DNA from: Azonexus sp.
GTDB lineage: Bacteria > Pseudomonadota > Gammaproteobacteria > Burkholderiales > Rhodocyclaceae
Assembly: GCA_030691385.1 (NCBI GenBank)
Contig: JAUYEI010000084.1
Location: 1-32,701, forward strand
DNA: 32,701 bases
Direction of reading: 5' to 3'
The translations under genes and the position numbers were made by a program. Below, one piece after another: positions 7,662-16,739 of this stretch (its first letter is position 1; each line of letters starts with the position of its first letter). The notes below the pieces were generated by a model. It saw only the letters and a list, made by a program, of their open reading frames with translations, made no database searches and was not told the DNA's origin.

Positions 7662-10150
7662 CAGTCCTCGCGCACCGCGAGCACCGCCTCCTGGCGCATC
7701 GCCTGACGTCCGGCAGCGACGGCGGCCAAGGCCGCCAGGGCAAGCAGGGCGGCGGCGAAAATGGCCAGCGACAGCCAGGGGATGTGGAGGTCCATGCTCC
7801 AGTGGAAGCTCTGCCGGTTGACCACTTCGACCAGGACCAGCCCGATCGCCGCACCGGCCAGCAGACCGCCGAGCACGCCGACGCCGGCCGCCAGCGCCCC
7901 TTCCTGGGCCAGCATCCAGCCGATCTGGCGGCGGGTCAGGCCGAGATGGCGGAGCATGCCGAATTCGCCGCGGCGCGCCGCCGCCAGGGCGGCGAAACTG
8001 GCCGCCACGCCGGCCAGACCGATGACAATGGCGACCGCCTCGAGCAGATAGGTGACGGCAAAAGTGCGATCAAAAATGCCCAGGCTAAGGGCGCGGATTT
8101 CTCCCGGATAGGCGATTTCTAGGCTTCCCGGATCAGCCGTGGCGATCAGCGCCGCGGCAACGGACGCGGCGCTGGCTCCGGGGGCGAGGTCAATGGCCGC
8201 ATCGTTCACCAGCGGGTCGCCAGTCATCCTGCGGTAATCGGCAAGGTCGATCAGCACGGCGCCGGTCTGCCGCGCGTAGTCGCGCCAGATGCCGGCGACG
8301 TGAAAACGCTCGGCGCGCCCGGCGAGCGGCAGCGCCACCTGTTGCCCGGGCTGCCAGCCATACAGGTCGCGCATGGCTTCGGAAATCCACACCGCCGGAT
8401 TGCCGCCGCCCGCCAGTTGCGCCTTGCCGACCAGCGGGAGCTCACGGCCGTCCGCTGACACCGGCCGGGCAATCAGCGCCACCGGCGCCTTCCCGGCCGC
8501 GAGGCGCAGGCTGTCGTGGCGGGTGAAACGGCTGCTCGCGACCCCGGAAACGGCACCAATCCGGGCTTGCAGAGCCGCATCGAGATGCCCGCTGGTATTG
8601 GCGCGGCCGGCGCGCAGGTAAAAATCGGCCGGCAGGATCTGGTCAAGCCATTGGTCTACCGACTCACGAAACGACGTCACCATGATCGCCATCGCCGCCG
8701 CCAGCGCAACGCTGACCAACACCCCGGCGGCGGCCACCACGGCATGCCCGGGCGCCGCGATCAGCCGGGCCGCCGCCAGGCGCCCCGGCACCGACCGGCG
8801 TGCCCGCAGCAAGCAGCCGAGCAGCGTGGCCATCGCCGGCAGCAACAGGACGCTCCCGGCCAGCAGCAAAGCGATGGCCAGATAACCGCCCACCGGCAGG
8901 CCATGCAGCGGCGGAATCCAGCAGGCGGCCAGGCTCGCCAGCAACAGGACGATGGCCTGCCCGGCGCTGCCGCCTCCGCCGGGCAGCCTTGCCTCGTCGC
9001 CGGCCTTCAAGGCCTGTGCTGGCGCCACGCTGGCGGCCTCGCGCGCCGGCAGCCAGGCACCGGCGACGCCGGCAAGCAGTCCGAGTGCGACATAGGACGC
9101 GATCGCCGCGGGCTGAAACTGCAGGCTCGGCTGCAGACCGGAAAAATAACCGGCCCCCAGGTCGCCACCGAGTAGTGCCAGGGCGCCCCAGGCCAGACCA
9201 AGGCCGAGCGCCGCACCCAGCACGCCGCCGAGCAGCCCGACCAGCGCCCCCTCGGCCAGCAGCCAGGCGAACAGGCTGCGGCGGGCAAGCCCGATGGCGC
9301 GCAGGAAGGCGAACTCGGTGCGCCGCCGGACGACCGACAGGGCCTGCGCCGAGAAGACGAGAAAGCCGCCGGTCAGCAAGGCCATCGCCGCCAGCAGGGT
9401 CAGATTGACCCGGTAGGCGCGCGACAGGTTGGCCGCTTCGTTGGCAGCGGCCTGCGGCGTCTCGATCAGCACGCCGACCGGCAATACGGCTTGCAGCGCG
9501 GTGCGCGCCGCGGCCGGCGCCACCCCTTCGGCCAGGCGCAGATCGATGCGCGTCAAGCGGCCAAGCCGGGCAAAGCGGGCCTGCACGGCGGCAATATCCA
9601 TCACCGCCAGGCGGCGATTGTCGCGCGCGCCGGGCAGATCACCGGCCACCCGCAAATTCAGGGAACGGGTTCCCGACTGAACGCGCAGGGTCGCACCAGG
9701 CTCTACGCCAAGCGCCGTTTGCGCTGCCGCAGCGAGGAAGATTGCGTCCTCCGACAGCGCGGCAAAGCGCTCCGCCGCCGACGTTCCGGGCAGCAAGGCC
9801 GGCCTCACTCGGGCCAGCGTAAAGACATCGATGCCGAGCAGTTGCAGGGTTTCCTCATGCCCGGCCAGCTTCACCTCGACCTCGACCATGGGGCTCGCCG
9901 CTGCCACCTCGGGGCGGGCAGCGAGCAGGGCGTAGAGATTTTCATCGAAACCGCCGCGCGGCCCGACGACGCTGAGATCGGCCTCGCCGGCCACGGTCTG
10001 CAGTCCGCGCCCGAACTCGGCGAGGGCCGCCTCATGTACCGCCTGCACCGCCATGCCGAGAGCCACACCGAGGACAATTGCCACGCAGGAAAACAAGGTC
10101 GCCACCCGCCGTCGGGCCAGTGAGCCGAGAAAGACGGGGGCCAGTCTCAC
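7658..10150 (-). CDS. ABC transporter permease, double FtsX/MacB-like
   Basis: This is an 830-aa inner-membrane protein with an N-terminal membrane segment (ATLFSCVAIVLGVALGMAVQ), a periplasmic MacB-like core, and a first FtsX block around residues 250-360 (FLVFSAQALSVVRRRTEFAFLRAIG). A central pair of membrane segments follows, then a second periplasmic domain and a C-terminal FtsX block (ARRGEFGMLRHLGLTRRQIG). The doubled architecture resembles LolC/E-like or AttF-AttG-like permeases that extrude lipophilic substrates rather than drive classical import. It overlaps the ATPase stop and the AttH-like start by 4 bp each, so all three form one unit. The substrate cannot be read from the sequence. 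Confidence 0.9.
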   Translation of the reverse strand: MRLAPVFLGSLARRRVATLFSCVAIVLGVALGMAVQAVHEAALAEFGRGLQTVAGEADLSVVGPRGGFDENLYALLAARPEVAAASPMVEVEVKLAGHEETLQLLGIDVFTLARVRPALLPGTSAAERFAALSEDAIFLAAAAQTALGVEPGATLRVQSGTRSLNLRVAGDLPGARDNRRLAVMDIAAVQARFARLGRLTRIDLRLAEGVAPAAARTALQAVLPVGVLIETPQAAANEAANLSRAYRVNLTLLAAMALLTGGFLVFSAQALSVVRRRTEFAFLRAIGLARRSLFAWLLAEGALVGLLGGVLGAALGLGLAWGALALLGGDLGAGYFSGLQPSLQFQPAAIASYVALGLLAGVAGAWLPAREAASVAPAQALKAGDEARLPGGGGSAGQAIVLLLASLAACWIPPLHGLPVGGYLAIALLLAGSVLLLPAMATLLGCLLRARRSVPGRLAAARLIAAPGHAVVAAAGVLVSVALAAAMAIMVTSFRESVDQWLDQILPADFYLRAGRANTSGHLDAALQARIGAVSGVASSRFTRHDSLRLAAGKAPVALIARPVSADGRELPLVGKAQLAGGGNPAVWISEAMRDLYGWQPGQQVALPLAGRAERFHVAGIWRDYARQTGAVLIDLADYRRMTGDPLVNDAAIDLAPGASAASVAAALIATADPGSLEIAYPGEIRALSLGIFDRTFAVTYLLEAVAIVIGLAGVAASFAALAAARRGEFGMLRHLGLTRRQIGWMLAQEGALAAGVGVLGGLLAGAAIGLVLVEVVNRQSFHWSMDLHIPWLSLAIFAAALLALAALAAVAAGRQAMRQEAVLAVREDW

Positions 10151-10800
10151 GTCTGCAGCCCATCGACGGTCAGGCGCAGGATGCGGTCGGCCGTCGCCGC
10201 AGCTTCCCGCGAATGGGTGACCAGGATGCCGATGGCGCCGGCCCGGTGTATATGATCGGCGAGCAGGGCCAGCACTTTCGCCCCGTTCGCCGGGTCGAGA
10301 TTGCCGGTAGGCTCATCGGCCAGCACCAGGCGCGGGCCATGGATCAGTGCCCGGGCAATCGCCACCCGCTGCAGTTCCCCCCCGGACAACTCGCGCGGCC
10401 AGCTCGCGGCGCGCTGGCCGAGGCCGACCGCGTCGAGCAAGGCCTGCGCCGGCTCGTCCGCCGCCTTGCCATCGACGCCCTGCAGCCACAGGGGCAGGGC
10501 CACGTTTTGGCGCACGGTCAGGTGCGGCAGCACGTGAAAGGCCTGAAAGACGAATCCCATCTTGTTCCGGCGCAGACGGGTCAGGGCATCGTCGTCGAGT
10601 CCGGCGTAGTCATCGCCGTCAAGCGCCAGCCGCCCGCTGTCGGGCCGGTCCAGTCCGGCGACAAGGTTGAGCAGGGTCGATTTGCCGACCCCTGATTCGC
10701 CGACGATCGCCACGTATTCACCCGAGCGCAGACAAAGGGACACCCCATCAAGCACAATGCGCTGATTGAACTGACGACAGAGAGCTTCGATTTCAAGCAT
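10147..10800 (-). CDS. ABC transporter ATP-binding protein, LolD/MacB-type
   Basis: This is the cytoplasmic ATPase of the exporter-like complex. Walker A is GESGVGKST at residues 34-42, the Q-loop is FVFQAFH near 84-90, the signature LSGGELQR is at 138-145, Walker B LVLADEP is at 158-164, and the switch histidine is H196 in LVTHSREA. Length (217 aa) fits the LolD/MacB/FtsE group. It is the first gene of the three-gene operon, and its stop overlaps the permease start. No strong Shine-Dalgarno is visible before the ATG. The partner permease and AttH-like protein make it part of the same export or lipid-handling system. Confidence 0.93.
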   Translation of the reverse strand: MLEIEALCRQFNQRIVLDGVSLCLRSGEYVAIVGESGVGKSTLLNLVAGLDRPDSGRLALDGDDYAGLDDDALTRLRRNKMGFVFQAFHVLPHLTVRQNVALPLWLQGVDGKAADEPAQALLDAVGLGQRAASWPRELSGGELQRVAIARALIHGPRLVLADEPTGNLDPANGAKVLALLADHIHRAGAIGILVTHSREAAATADRILRLTVDGLQT

Positions 10801-10921
10801 ATGGCTAGGAGGCTTCCAGACCCGGCCAGTTCCCCTTGAGTGAGGAGCGATGTGCTAGGGTAAGCAAGGGCATCACAATTGATTTGGCCGTTAACCATCC
10901 ACCATACACACCATTGCAGCC

Positions 10922-11302
10922 ATGTTCTACCGCCTTGCCGCCGAAGCTGTCCTGCTTCTCCATCTGGCCTTCATCGTCTTCGTCGTATTGGGCGCGGCGC
11001 TGGCCGCTCGCTGGCCATGGCTGCCTCTCGCCCACGTGCCGGCGGCGGCATGGGGGGTTTTCGTCGAGATCACCGGGCGCCTCTGCCCGCTGACGTCCGC
11101 AGAAAACTACCTGCGCGTCAAGGCTGGTCAATTGGGCTACACCGAGAGCTTCATCGAGCACTATCTGCTGACCATCATCTATCCAGCCGGTCTCACCAGG
11201 GAAATCCAGTTGGCGCTGGCCGCCGCGGTCGTCGCCATCAATATCGCAATCTACGGCTGGCTCTTCTACCATCGCCGCTCATCGAGCCATGGCGATGCTT
11301 GA
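10922..11302 (+). CDS. DUF2784 family membrane protein
   Basis: A 126-aa protein with three or four hydrophobic segments (about residues 8-28, 37-50, 75-90 and 97-117). It carries the family pattern: VLLLHLAFIVFVVLGA near the N terminus, HVPAAAWGVFVEITGRLCPLT in the middle and FIEHYLLTIIYP after it. DUF2784 proteins are small inner-membrane proteins of unknown role. It is divergent from the ABC operon, with 121 bp between them for two promoters. No Shine-Dalgarno of note precedes the ATG. A terminator-bearing repeat follows directly. Confidence 0.85.
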   Translation: MFYRLAAEAVLLLHLAFIVFVVLGAALAARWPWLPLAHVPAAAWGVFVEITGRLCPLTSAENYLRVKAGQLGYTESFIEHYLLTIIYPAGLTREIQLALAAAVVAINIAIYGWLFYHRRSSSHGDA

Positions 11303-11303
11303 A

Positions 11304-11349
11304 CCTTGAAACCTCAGTTGATCGAGACTTCCACGGTCAACCGGAAAAA
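11304..11349 (-). repeat. MITE end fused to a GGTTGACCGT repeat, 3' of the DUF2784 gene
   Basis: CCTTGAAACCTCAGTTGA (11304-11321), a left end of the MITE-like element, is followed 7 bp later by TTCCACGGTCAACCGG plus an A-run. The element body is absent, so only its terminus and the mini-repeat are joined. The composite begins 2 bp after the upstream gene's stop codon. Confidence 0.8.
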
Positions 11350-11362
11350 TTGGCAAAAAATG

Positions 11363-11388
11363 AAATGCGGCTGGCGGGCCACATTTTT
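11363..11388 (+). terminator. Intrinsic terminator after the DUF2784 gene
   Basis: The stem AAATGCGGC / GCCACATTT has one mismatch and is followed by TTTTTAT. It is homologous to the terminator after ppk (same left arm and same preceding repeat), so it travelled with the repeat and has since mutated in one arm. Confidence 0.65.
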
Positions 11389-11534
11389 ATTGGCGTCACA
11401 CCACTGGCATTCCAATCGCCAGTCACAACGCCGTAACGTAATGATGTTATCAATGATGACCCTCTCCAAGCATGCAGGGAGGGCGAGTTGCTCCCCAGGC
11501 GCTTGAGAATGAATGCGGTTTCGCAGAGGGAATC

Positions 11535-13289
11535 ATGGATACAAATATGGCTTCGAAAAAACAGGCTCACGGTCTCGGTCAACCGGGAGCCAATGTAATC
11601 GAAGAAGCGATGGCATCGCTGCAGCAACGTTTCGATCCCTTCGGCGTGACGACCTCACTGCTTAACGCGCAGGCGGCCTGGATGATGCATCCCCAGGAAT
11701 TGTCGCGGGCAATCGGCGCCATGTCCGGCGATGTCATCGCGCTGCAGACCCACCTCATGCGCCGTGCCTTTGGCCTGCCGAGCGACGATGTTGTCACGCC
11801 GAAAGCTGACGACGCGCGCTTCGCCGGTCCGGTCTGGAGCGAAACGGCGACCTGGGATATCGTCAAGGAAACCTATCTGGCGATTACGCACCGTCTCGAA
11901 GACATGCTCTTCGAAACCCCCGGACTCTCGGACAAGGAACGTCGGCGGGCGGCGTTCTGGGTACGCAAATGGCTCAATGCCATGGCGCCGACCAATTTCT
12001 TCCTGACCAATCCGGTCGCCCTGGGCAAGTACGTCGAGACCCATGGCGAAAGTCTGGTCCGCGGTTTCGGCAATTTCGTGCGCGATGTACAGGCAAAAAA
12101 CATCCGCATCGTCGACGAGGATGCCTTCAAGGTCGGCACCGATCTGGCGATCACCCCCGGCCGCGTGGTCTTTCGCAACCGGCTGGTCGAACTGCTCCAC
12201 TACACGCCGACCACGGCCCAAGTCCACCAGACGCCGATCGTCATCATCACGCCGTGGATCAACAAGTTCTACGTCCTCGACCTGACGCCGCGGCGCAGCA
12301 TGGTCAAGTACCTGACCGACCAGGGCTATCGCGTTTTCATCACCAGTTGGAAAAACCCGACGGCCGAGATGGCCAATGTCAGCTTTGACAACTATCTGCT
12401 GGAGGGCGTCGATCAAGTCGTCGACGTGGCGCGCCAGCTAAGCCAGTCGGCGCAGGTGCATCTGGCCGGCTATTGCATCGGCGGCACGCTGGTCGCCACC
12501 TATATGGCGTGGGCCAGCCGTCACTACGGCGGAAAGAAAATGCCGGTGGCGCACTGGACCTTGCTGACGACGCTGACGGATTTTTCCAAGCCCGGCGACA
12601 TCGATGTCTACATCGACGAAGGGTCGATTGCCGCCCTCGAAGAGAAAATGGCCAAGACCGGTTTTCTCGAAGGCGACGATATGGCGTCGAGCTTCCGCAT
12701 GCTGCGTTCGAACAGCCTGATCTGGCACTACTTTGAGCGGAGCTACCTGTTTGGCGAGCCGCTGCCGCCGATCGACGTGCTGTTCTGGAATACCGACACG
12801 ACGCGCATGCCGGCGGCGATGCACTCGTTCTACCTGCGCGAGATGTACCTGAACAACAATCTGGTCAAGCGCGATGCGCTGACCATTGCCGGCGAGCCGA
12901 TCGATCTGGACCGCATCACCCAGCCGCTCTACGCCGTGGGGGCCGAAGACGATCATATCGTTCCCTGGCGGCAGTCCTACAAAATCCGCCGCTACGTCAA
13001 TATCGAGGCGCCGGTGCGCTATGTCCTGACTACGTCAGGCCACATTTTCGGCATCGTCAACGCCGTGGTGACGCCGCCCAGACGCAGTTTCTGGGTAGCC
13101 GCCCCCGAGTGCAATGAAAGCCACGAACATTGGCAGGCCCGCGCCGACAAGAAGGCTGGCAGCTGGTGGGAAGACTGGCTGGCCTGGCTGTCGCCGCAGT
13201 GCGGGCCGCTGGTGACACCGCCCGACATCGACGCCAAGGTCGATCCCGAGCTCGGTCCGGCACCCGGAACCTACGTTTTTGAAAAATAG
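11535..13289 (+). CDS. phaC: Class I poly(3-hydroxyalkanoate) synthase
   Basis: It polymerises (R)-3-hydroxyacyl-CoA into PHA at granule surfaces. The protein (584 aa) has the N-terminal PhaC domain and an alpha/beta hydrolase core. The lipase-like box is GYCIGG with the catalytic cysteine at residue 314; the aspartate is in GAEDDHIVPW near 470 and the histidine in TSGHIFGIVN near 502. The tryptophan-rich tail (SWWEDWLAWL) and the ending PGTYVFEK are typical of class I enzymes. The ATG at 11535 has AGAGGGA just upstream and is preferred to the in-frame ATG at 11472. No phaA, phaB or phasin gene is adjacent; phaC stands alone here. Confidence 0.96.
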   Translation: MDTNMASKKQAHGLGQPGANVIEEAMASLQQRFDPFGVTTSLLNAQAAWMMHPQELSRAIGAMSGDVIALQTHLMRRAFGLPSDDVVTPKADDARFAGPVWSETATWDIVKETYLAITHRLEDMLFETPGLSDKERRRAAFWVRKWLNAMAPTNFFLTNPVALGKYVETHGESLVRGFGNFVRDVQAKNIRIVDEDAFKVGTDLAITPGRVVFRNRLVELLHYTPTTAQVHQTPIVIITPWINKFYVLDLTPRRSMVKYLTDQGYRVFITSWKNPTAEMANVSFDNYLLEGVDQVVDVARQLSQSAQVHLAGYCIGGTLVATYMAWASRHYGGKKMPVAHWTLLTTLTDFSKPGDIDVYIDEGSIAALEEKMAKTGFLEGDDMASSFRMLRSNSLIWHYFERSYLFGEPLPPIDVLFWNTDTTRMPAAMHSFYLREMYLNNNLVKRDALTIAGEPIDLDRITQPLYAVGAEDDHIVPWRQSYKIRRYVNIEAPVRYVLTTSGHIFGIVNAVVTPPRRSFWVAAPECNESHEHWQARADKKAGSWWEDWLAWLSPQCGPLVTPPDIDAKVDPELGPAPGTYVFEK

Positions 13290-13302
13290 GCCCAATTTTC
13301 GA

Positions 13303-13325
13303 AGGGCTGGTTTGTAATCAGCCCT
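13303..13325. terminator. Hairpin after phaC, possible weak terminator
   Basis: The stem AGGGCTG / CAGCCCT has a 9-base loop and starts 13 bp after the phaC stop. No T-run follows on the plus strand, so termination here may be weak or Rho-assisted. Confidence 0.4.
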
Positions 13326-13418
13326 CCGCTCGTCAAGAACCGGATTGCCGCAGAGTCATGCCTTTGCAACATCATCGTCGTAGGGTGACCCGATAACCTG
13401 TCGACGCGAAGAAATCCT

Positions 13419-16319
13419 TTGACTGCTGCTTCGGCCTCTCGCCACCGCTATCCGCTGCACGTCTACATTGGCGTGTTGTTCACTGCATTGGTGCTGTCTA
13501 CCGGTGCTTTGATCGCTGCGGTCGACTATGCCAATGCGCGCCGAATGGTGCTCGATGTCATCAGCGCGCTGTTCGAAAGTTCGGCCCGCGAAACGCTGGC
13601 CGAACTGCGCGCCAGCCACGAGCCCATCCGCACCCTGGTCGTGCAGCTTGCCCAGCGTCCCAATGCGTCCAGCGGTGGCCCGCAGGGGCAATTGAGCATC
13701 CTGCCCGTGATCAGCCGGGCATTGGATTTGACCCCGATGCTCTCGGCCATCTACGTCGGTTTCGCCGACGGCGGGATGTTCTATATCCGGCGACTCGACT
13801 ACAGGGCAGCCCAGCGCAATGAAAATGCACCGGCCCAGGCGGCCTACATGGTGCAACTCTCGGAGCCCGGCCCGCGCGGAAACACTGTGCGCTTTTACGA
13901 TGAAGAGATGGTGCTCTTGTCGACGCGCTCGGAAGAACTCCACCGCCCCTACGACATGACCTGGTTTCATGCCGCGCGGGAACGCTCCGGGTTGATTCGC
14001 ACGCCGGCATTCATGCTGCCTTCGCGCGATATCGGCTTTGCCATCGCCCAGGCAACCCCGGACGGCAAGGCCGTCATCGGTGCCGATCTCGCCCTCAAAG
14101 ATCTTTCGGCATCGTTGTCGCGCCAGCGCGCCTCGCCATCGGCGCAACTGGCGCTGACTGACCTGTCCGGGCAGGTACTGGCGGCGTCGCATGGCGCGTG
14201 GGGCTTGTCTGAAGGCGCGCAGGTTCAACTACCAACGCTGACCACCCTGGAAATGCCCATTCTGGTCAAGGCGTTTTCCGGCGCTGCATCTGCCAAAGGG
14301 GCTCGCACCCTGAGCAGCGACGGGCGCGACTGGGAGACCCTGGCCGTTACCGCCCAACTGGCCGATGGCGAGCCGCTCTACCTGGTCATGGCGGCGCCGC
14401 ATGACGAATTGCTGGCCGGGGTCGGCACCCTGCGGCGCTATGCCATCGCCTCGATTCTTGCCGTGCTCCTGTTCGCCATACCGATAACCTGGTGGATCGC
14501 CCGCCGGATTTCGCATGACCTGCGCAATCTGGCCTCCGATGCGCTGGCCATTCGCCACTTCAGGTTCGACGGCAAGGATGTGCAGTCGTTTGTCCTGGAA
14601 GTGGACGATCTGGCGCAGGCCATGGCCGGCATGCGGTCGACGGTCAGGCAGTTCCTCGACATCGCATCGCAACTGTCGGCCGAGCGCCATTTCAAGAGCC
14701 TGCTCGACGGCCTGATCGTCCAGACGGTCGCCGCCGCTCACGCCGATGCAGGTGCCATCTACCTGATGGATGACGAGGCTAAGGAACTGCTGCCGTCGGC
14801 CTGGCAAAACGTCAACCTGGATCGCCTGTTAACCGAGCCACCGGCAGTCGCGGTGGACGACGGGGAATCCGGCCATCCCTTACGTGATGCCTGCCGCGAA
14901 AAGAACATGGTCATCGGCCAGCTATCCGCGGTCGGCATGCCGGCCGGACTCGGTTGGCTGGCGGCCCGCTTTCCCGGCCAGAGCGTGTCATTCCTGGCGG
15001 TTCCCCTGAGCAATCGCGAAAACAGGACAATCGGCGTCCTCTTCCTCGCCAAGTCGGCTGTCGAAACCGCTTTCAGCTCCGAACAGGCCGCTTTCGTTAA
15101 CGCCCTTTCCGGGACGCTGGCCGTTGCCATCGACAATCAACGACTGATGCGGGCCCAGAAAGCCCTGCTCGATGCCGTGATCCGCGTCGTCGCCGGGGCC
15201 ATCGACGCCAAATCACCCTATACCGGCGGCCATTGCCAGCGCGTGCCGGAATTGACGCTGATGCTGGCCGAAGCAGCCTGCCAGAGTGAGAGCGGGCCGT
15301 TCCGCGACTTCAGGCTGGACGAGGATGAGTGGGAAACGCTGACTATCGCGGCCTGGCTGCATGACTGCGGCAAGCTGACGACCCCCGAATATGTGGTTGA
15401 CAAGGCCACCAAACTGGAAACACTGTCCGATCGCATTCACGAGATTCGCACCCGCTTTGAAGTACTCAAGCGCGATGCCGAAATTGCCTATTGGCGAAGC
15501 CTTGCCGAGGGTGGCGACAAGGCGGCGCTGGCTGCGGCCAGGCAAGTCGAACTGGCCGCTCTCGACGATGACTTTGCCTTTGTCGCCGCCTGCAATATCG
15601 GCGGTGAAGCCTTGGCTGAAGGGGCTGATGAACGACTGCGGCAGATTGCCGCCCGCACCTGGCAACGCACGCTGGATGACCGACTGGGTATTTCCCAGAT
15701 CGAGAAACGACGCAAGGAGCGCCAGCCGGCACCAGAGTTGCCTGTGGTCGAGGCCCTGATCGCCGACCGCGAGGACCACCGCATCGAACATCAGGCGGCC
15801 GGCCCCTTGCCGGCCGACATCAAGGTCACCGCGCCCACTTATCGCCTCGACCTCGGCGAACTGCATTGCCTATCCGTCAATCGCGGCACGCTGACCGCCG
15901 AGGAACGCTTTCTCATCAACAATCACATCGTCCAGACCATCGTCATGCTGCGCGGCCTGCCCTTCCCGGATTACCTGAAAGACGTGCCCGACATTGCCGG
16001 CAATCACCACGAGCATCTTGACGGCAGCGGCTATCCGCGCGGCCTGGAAGCGGCCGCGATGATCCCGCAGGCCCGCATGATGGCCATCGCCGACATCTTC
16101 GAAGCGCTGACCGCCTCGGACCGCCCCTACAAGCTGGGCAAGCCCCTTTCCGAAGCAGTTACCCTGCTGGCCGGATACGTGCGCATGGGGCATCTTGATC
16201 GAGATCTGTTCGAACTCTTCTTGCGCGAAGGCGTTCATCTGCATTTTGCCCAACGCTTTCTCGATGCGCGCCAGATTGACGAAGTCGATATCGAAGCAGC
16301 ACTCAGGCGAGCGGGTTAA
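13419..16319 (+). CDS. Membrane sensor with GAF and HD-GYP domains (putative c-di-GMP phosphodiesterase)
   Basis: A 966-aa protein. A membrane segment near residues 11-32 (VLFTALVLSTGALIAAVDYA) is followed by a Cache-like periplasmic region to about 335, a second membrane segment near 340-360, a HAMP-like linker, and a GAF domain about 430-575. The HD-GYP module follows: HDCGK near 647 and HHEHLDGSGYP near 863. HD-GYP enzymes hydrolyse c-di-GMP. About 150 residues lie between the HD and GYP parts, far more than in compact HD-GYP proteins. The start is probably the TTG at 13419, because no ATG precedes the first membrane segment; only a weak purine-rich GAAGAAA is upstream. It is a single-gene unit. 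Confidence 0.88.
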   Translation: MTAASASRHRYPLHVYIGVLFTALVLSTGALIAAVDYANARRMVLDVISALFESSARETLAELRASHEPIRTLVVQLAQRPNASSGGPQGQLSILPVISRALDLTPMLSAIYVGFADGGMFYIRRLDYRAAQRNENAPAQAAYMVQLSEPGPRGNTVRFYDEEMVLLSTRSEELHRPYDMTWFHAARERSGLIRTPAFMLPSRDIGFAIAQATPDGKAVIGADLALKDLSASLSRQRASPSAQLALTDLSGQVLAASHGAWGLSEGAQVQLPTLTTLEMPILVKAFSGAASAKGARTLSSDGRDWETLAVTAQLADGEPLYLVMAAPHDELLAGVGTLRRYAIASILAVLLFAIPITWWIARRISHDLRNLASDALAIRHFRFDGKDVQSFVLEVDDLAQAMAGMRSTVRQFLDIASQLSAERHFKSLLDGLIVQTVAAAHADAGAIYLMDDEAKELLPSAWQNVNLDRLLTEPPAVAVDDGESGHPLRDACREKNMVIGQLSAVGMPAGLGWLAARFPGQSVSFLAVPLSNRENRTIGVLFLAKSAVETAFSSEQAAFVNALSGTLAVAIDNQRLMRAQKALLDAVIRVVAGAIDAKSPYTGGHCQRVPELTLMLAEAACQSESGPFRDFRLDEDEWETLTIAAWLHDCGKLTTPEYVVDKATKLETLSDRIHEIRTRFEVLKRDAEIAYWRSLAEGGDKAALAAARQVELAALDDDFAFVAACNIGGEALAEGADERLRQIAARTWQRTLDDRLGISQIEKRRKERQPAPELPVVEALIADREDHRIEHQAAGPLPADIKVTAPTYRLDLGELHCLSVNRGTLTAEERFLINNHIVQTIVMLRGLPFPDYLKDVPDIAGNHHEHLDGSGYPRGLEAAAMIPQARMMAIADIFEALTASDRPYKLGKPLSEAVTLLAGYVRMGHLDRDLFELFLREGVHLHFAQRFLDARQIDEVDIEAALRRAG

Positions 16320-16371
16320 GTCGATAAGGCTGTCTGCTGATTTGCTGGCACGCAGCCAGGAAGCCGTTTAT

Positions 16372-16605
16372 CCTTGAAACCTCGGTTGGACGCGGCAGAT
16401 GGTGCGCCTGGGCGGGATGGCCGGCGCCAAGCGACGCCGCAGCAGGCTCATGCCTGCAAGGAGCAGCGACAAGGCCGGACGCCCGACCAGTCGTGCCAGC
16501 GGCCACGTAGCGCTGTCAGCCAAGGGGTGAATGTCTCGAAGGGACAAAAGCCCGTATTCATGCGACTGGTCAGGGATAGGTAAGCGGTCAACTGAGGTTT
16601 CAAGG
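16372..16605 (-). mobile_element. MITE-like element, copy 3 (234 bp, full length)
   Basis: The element runs from CCTTGAAACCTCGGTTGGAC to GGTCAACTGAGGTTTCAAGG. Its inverse complement is collinear with copies 1 and 2 and contains the 39 bp missing from copy 2. The ends are imperfect inverted repeats. A minus-strand ORF of about 100 codons crosses it, but its product is merely the translated repeat. It lies between the HD-GYP sensor gene and the cytochrome b561 gene. Confidence 0.85.
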
Positions 16606-16616
16606 CTCAAGGTTAA

Positions 16617-16626
16617 CCTTGAAACC
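16617..16626 (-). repeat. Solo 10-bp MITE terminus head-to-head with copy 3
   Basis: CCTTGAAACC follows 11 bp after GGTTTCAAGG of copy 3, separated by CTCAAGGTTAA, which creates a local palindrome centred on GGTTAACC. It looks like the residue of a second, deleted copy. Confidence 0.55.
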
Positions 16627-16655
16627 AGCCGTTTGCACCACAAGCCGCGGTAAGT

Positions 16656-16680
16656 CATTCCGACGGTCAACCGGAAAAAA
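16656..16680 (-). repeat. Dispersed GGTTGACCGT repeat, 3' of the cytochrome b561 gene
   Basis: CATTCCGACGGTCAACCGG plus six A residues is identical over 25 bp to the copy after ppk. It is followed immediately by a different terminator hairpin. Confidence 0.85.
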
Positions 16681-16709
16681 GCCGCCAAATTGAAATCTGG
16701 CGGCTTTTT
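16681..16709. terminator. Bidirectional intrinsic terminator after cytochrome b561
   Basis: The stem GCCGCCA / TGGCGGC has a 10-base loop, with TTTTT on the plus side and, on the minus side, TTTTTT supplied by the adjoining dispersed repeat. It ends the minus-strand cytochrome operon. Confidence 0.85.
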
Positions 16710-16739
16710 CTTCTGACGGTTGGGAAACCTCTCCGTCGG

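Noticed and set aside
7815-7825. CCGGTTGACCA in the permease gene
   Set aside because: Seven or eight matching bases only, no flanking similarity to the repeat.
16368-16688. 106-codon minus-strand frame across MITE copy 3
   Set aside because: The peptide is just the translated repeat and mini-repeat; the other copies do not keep the frame.
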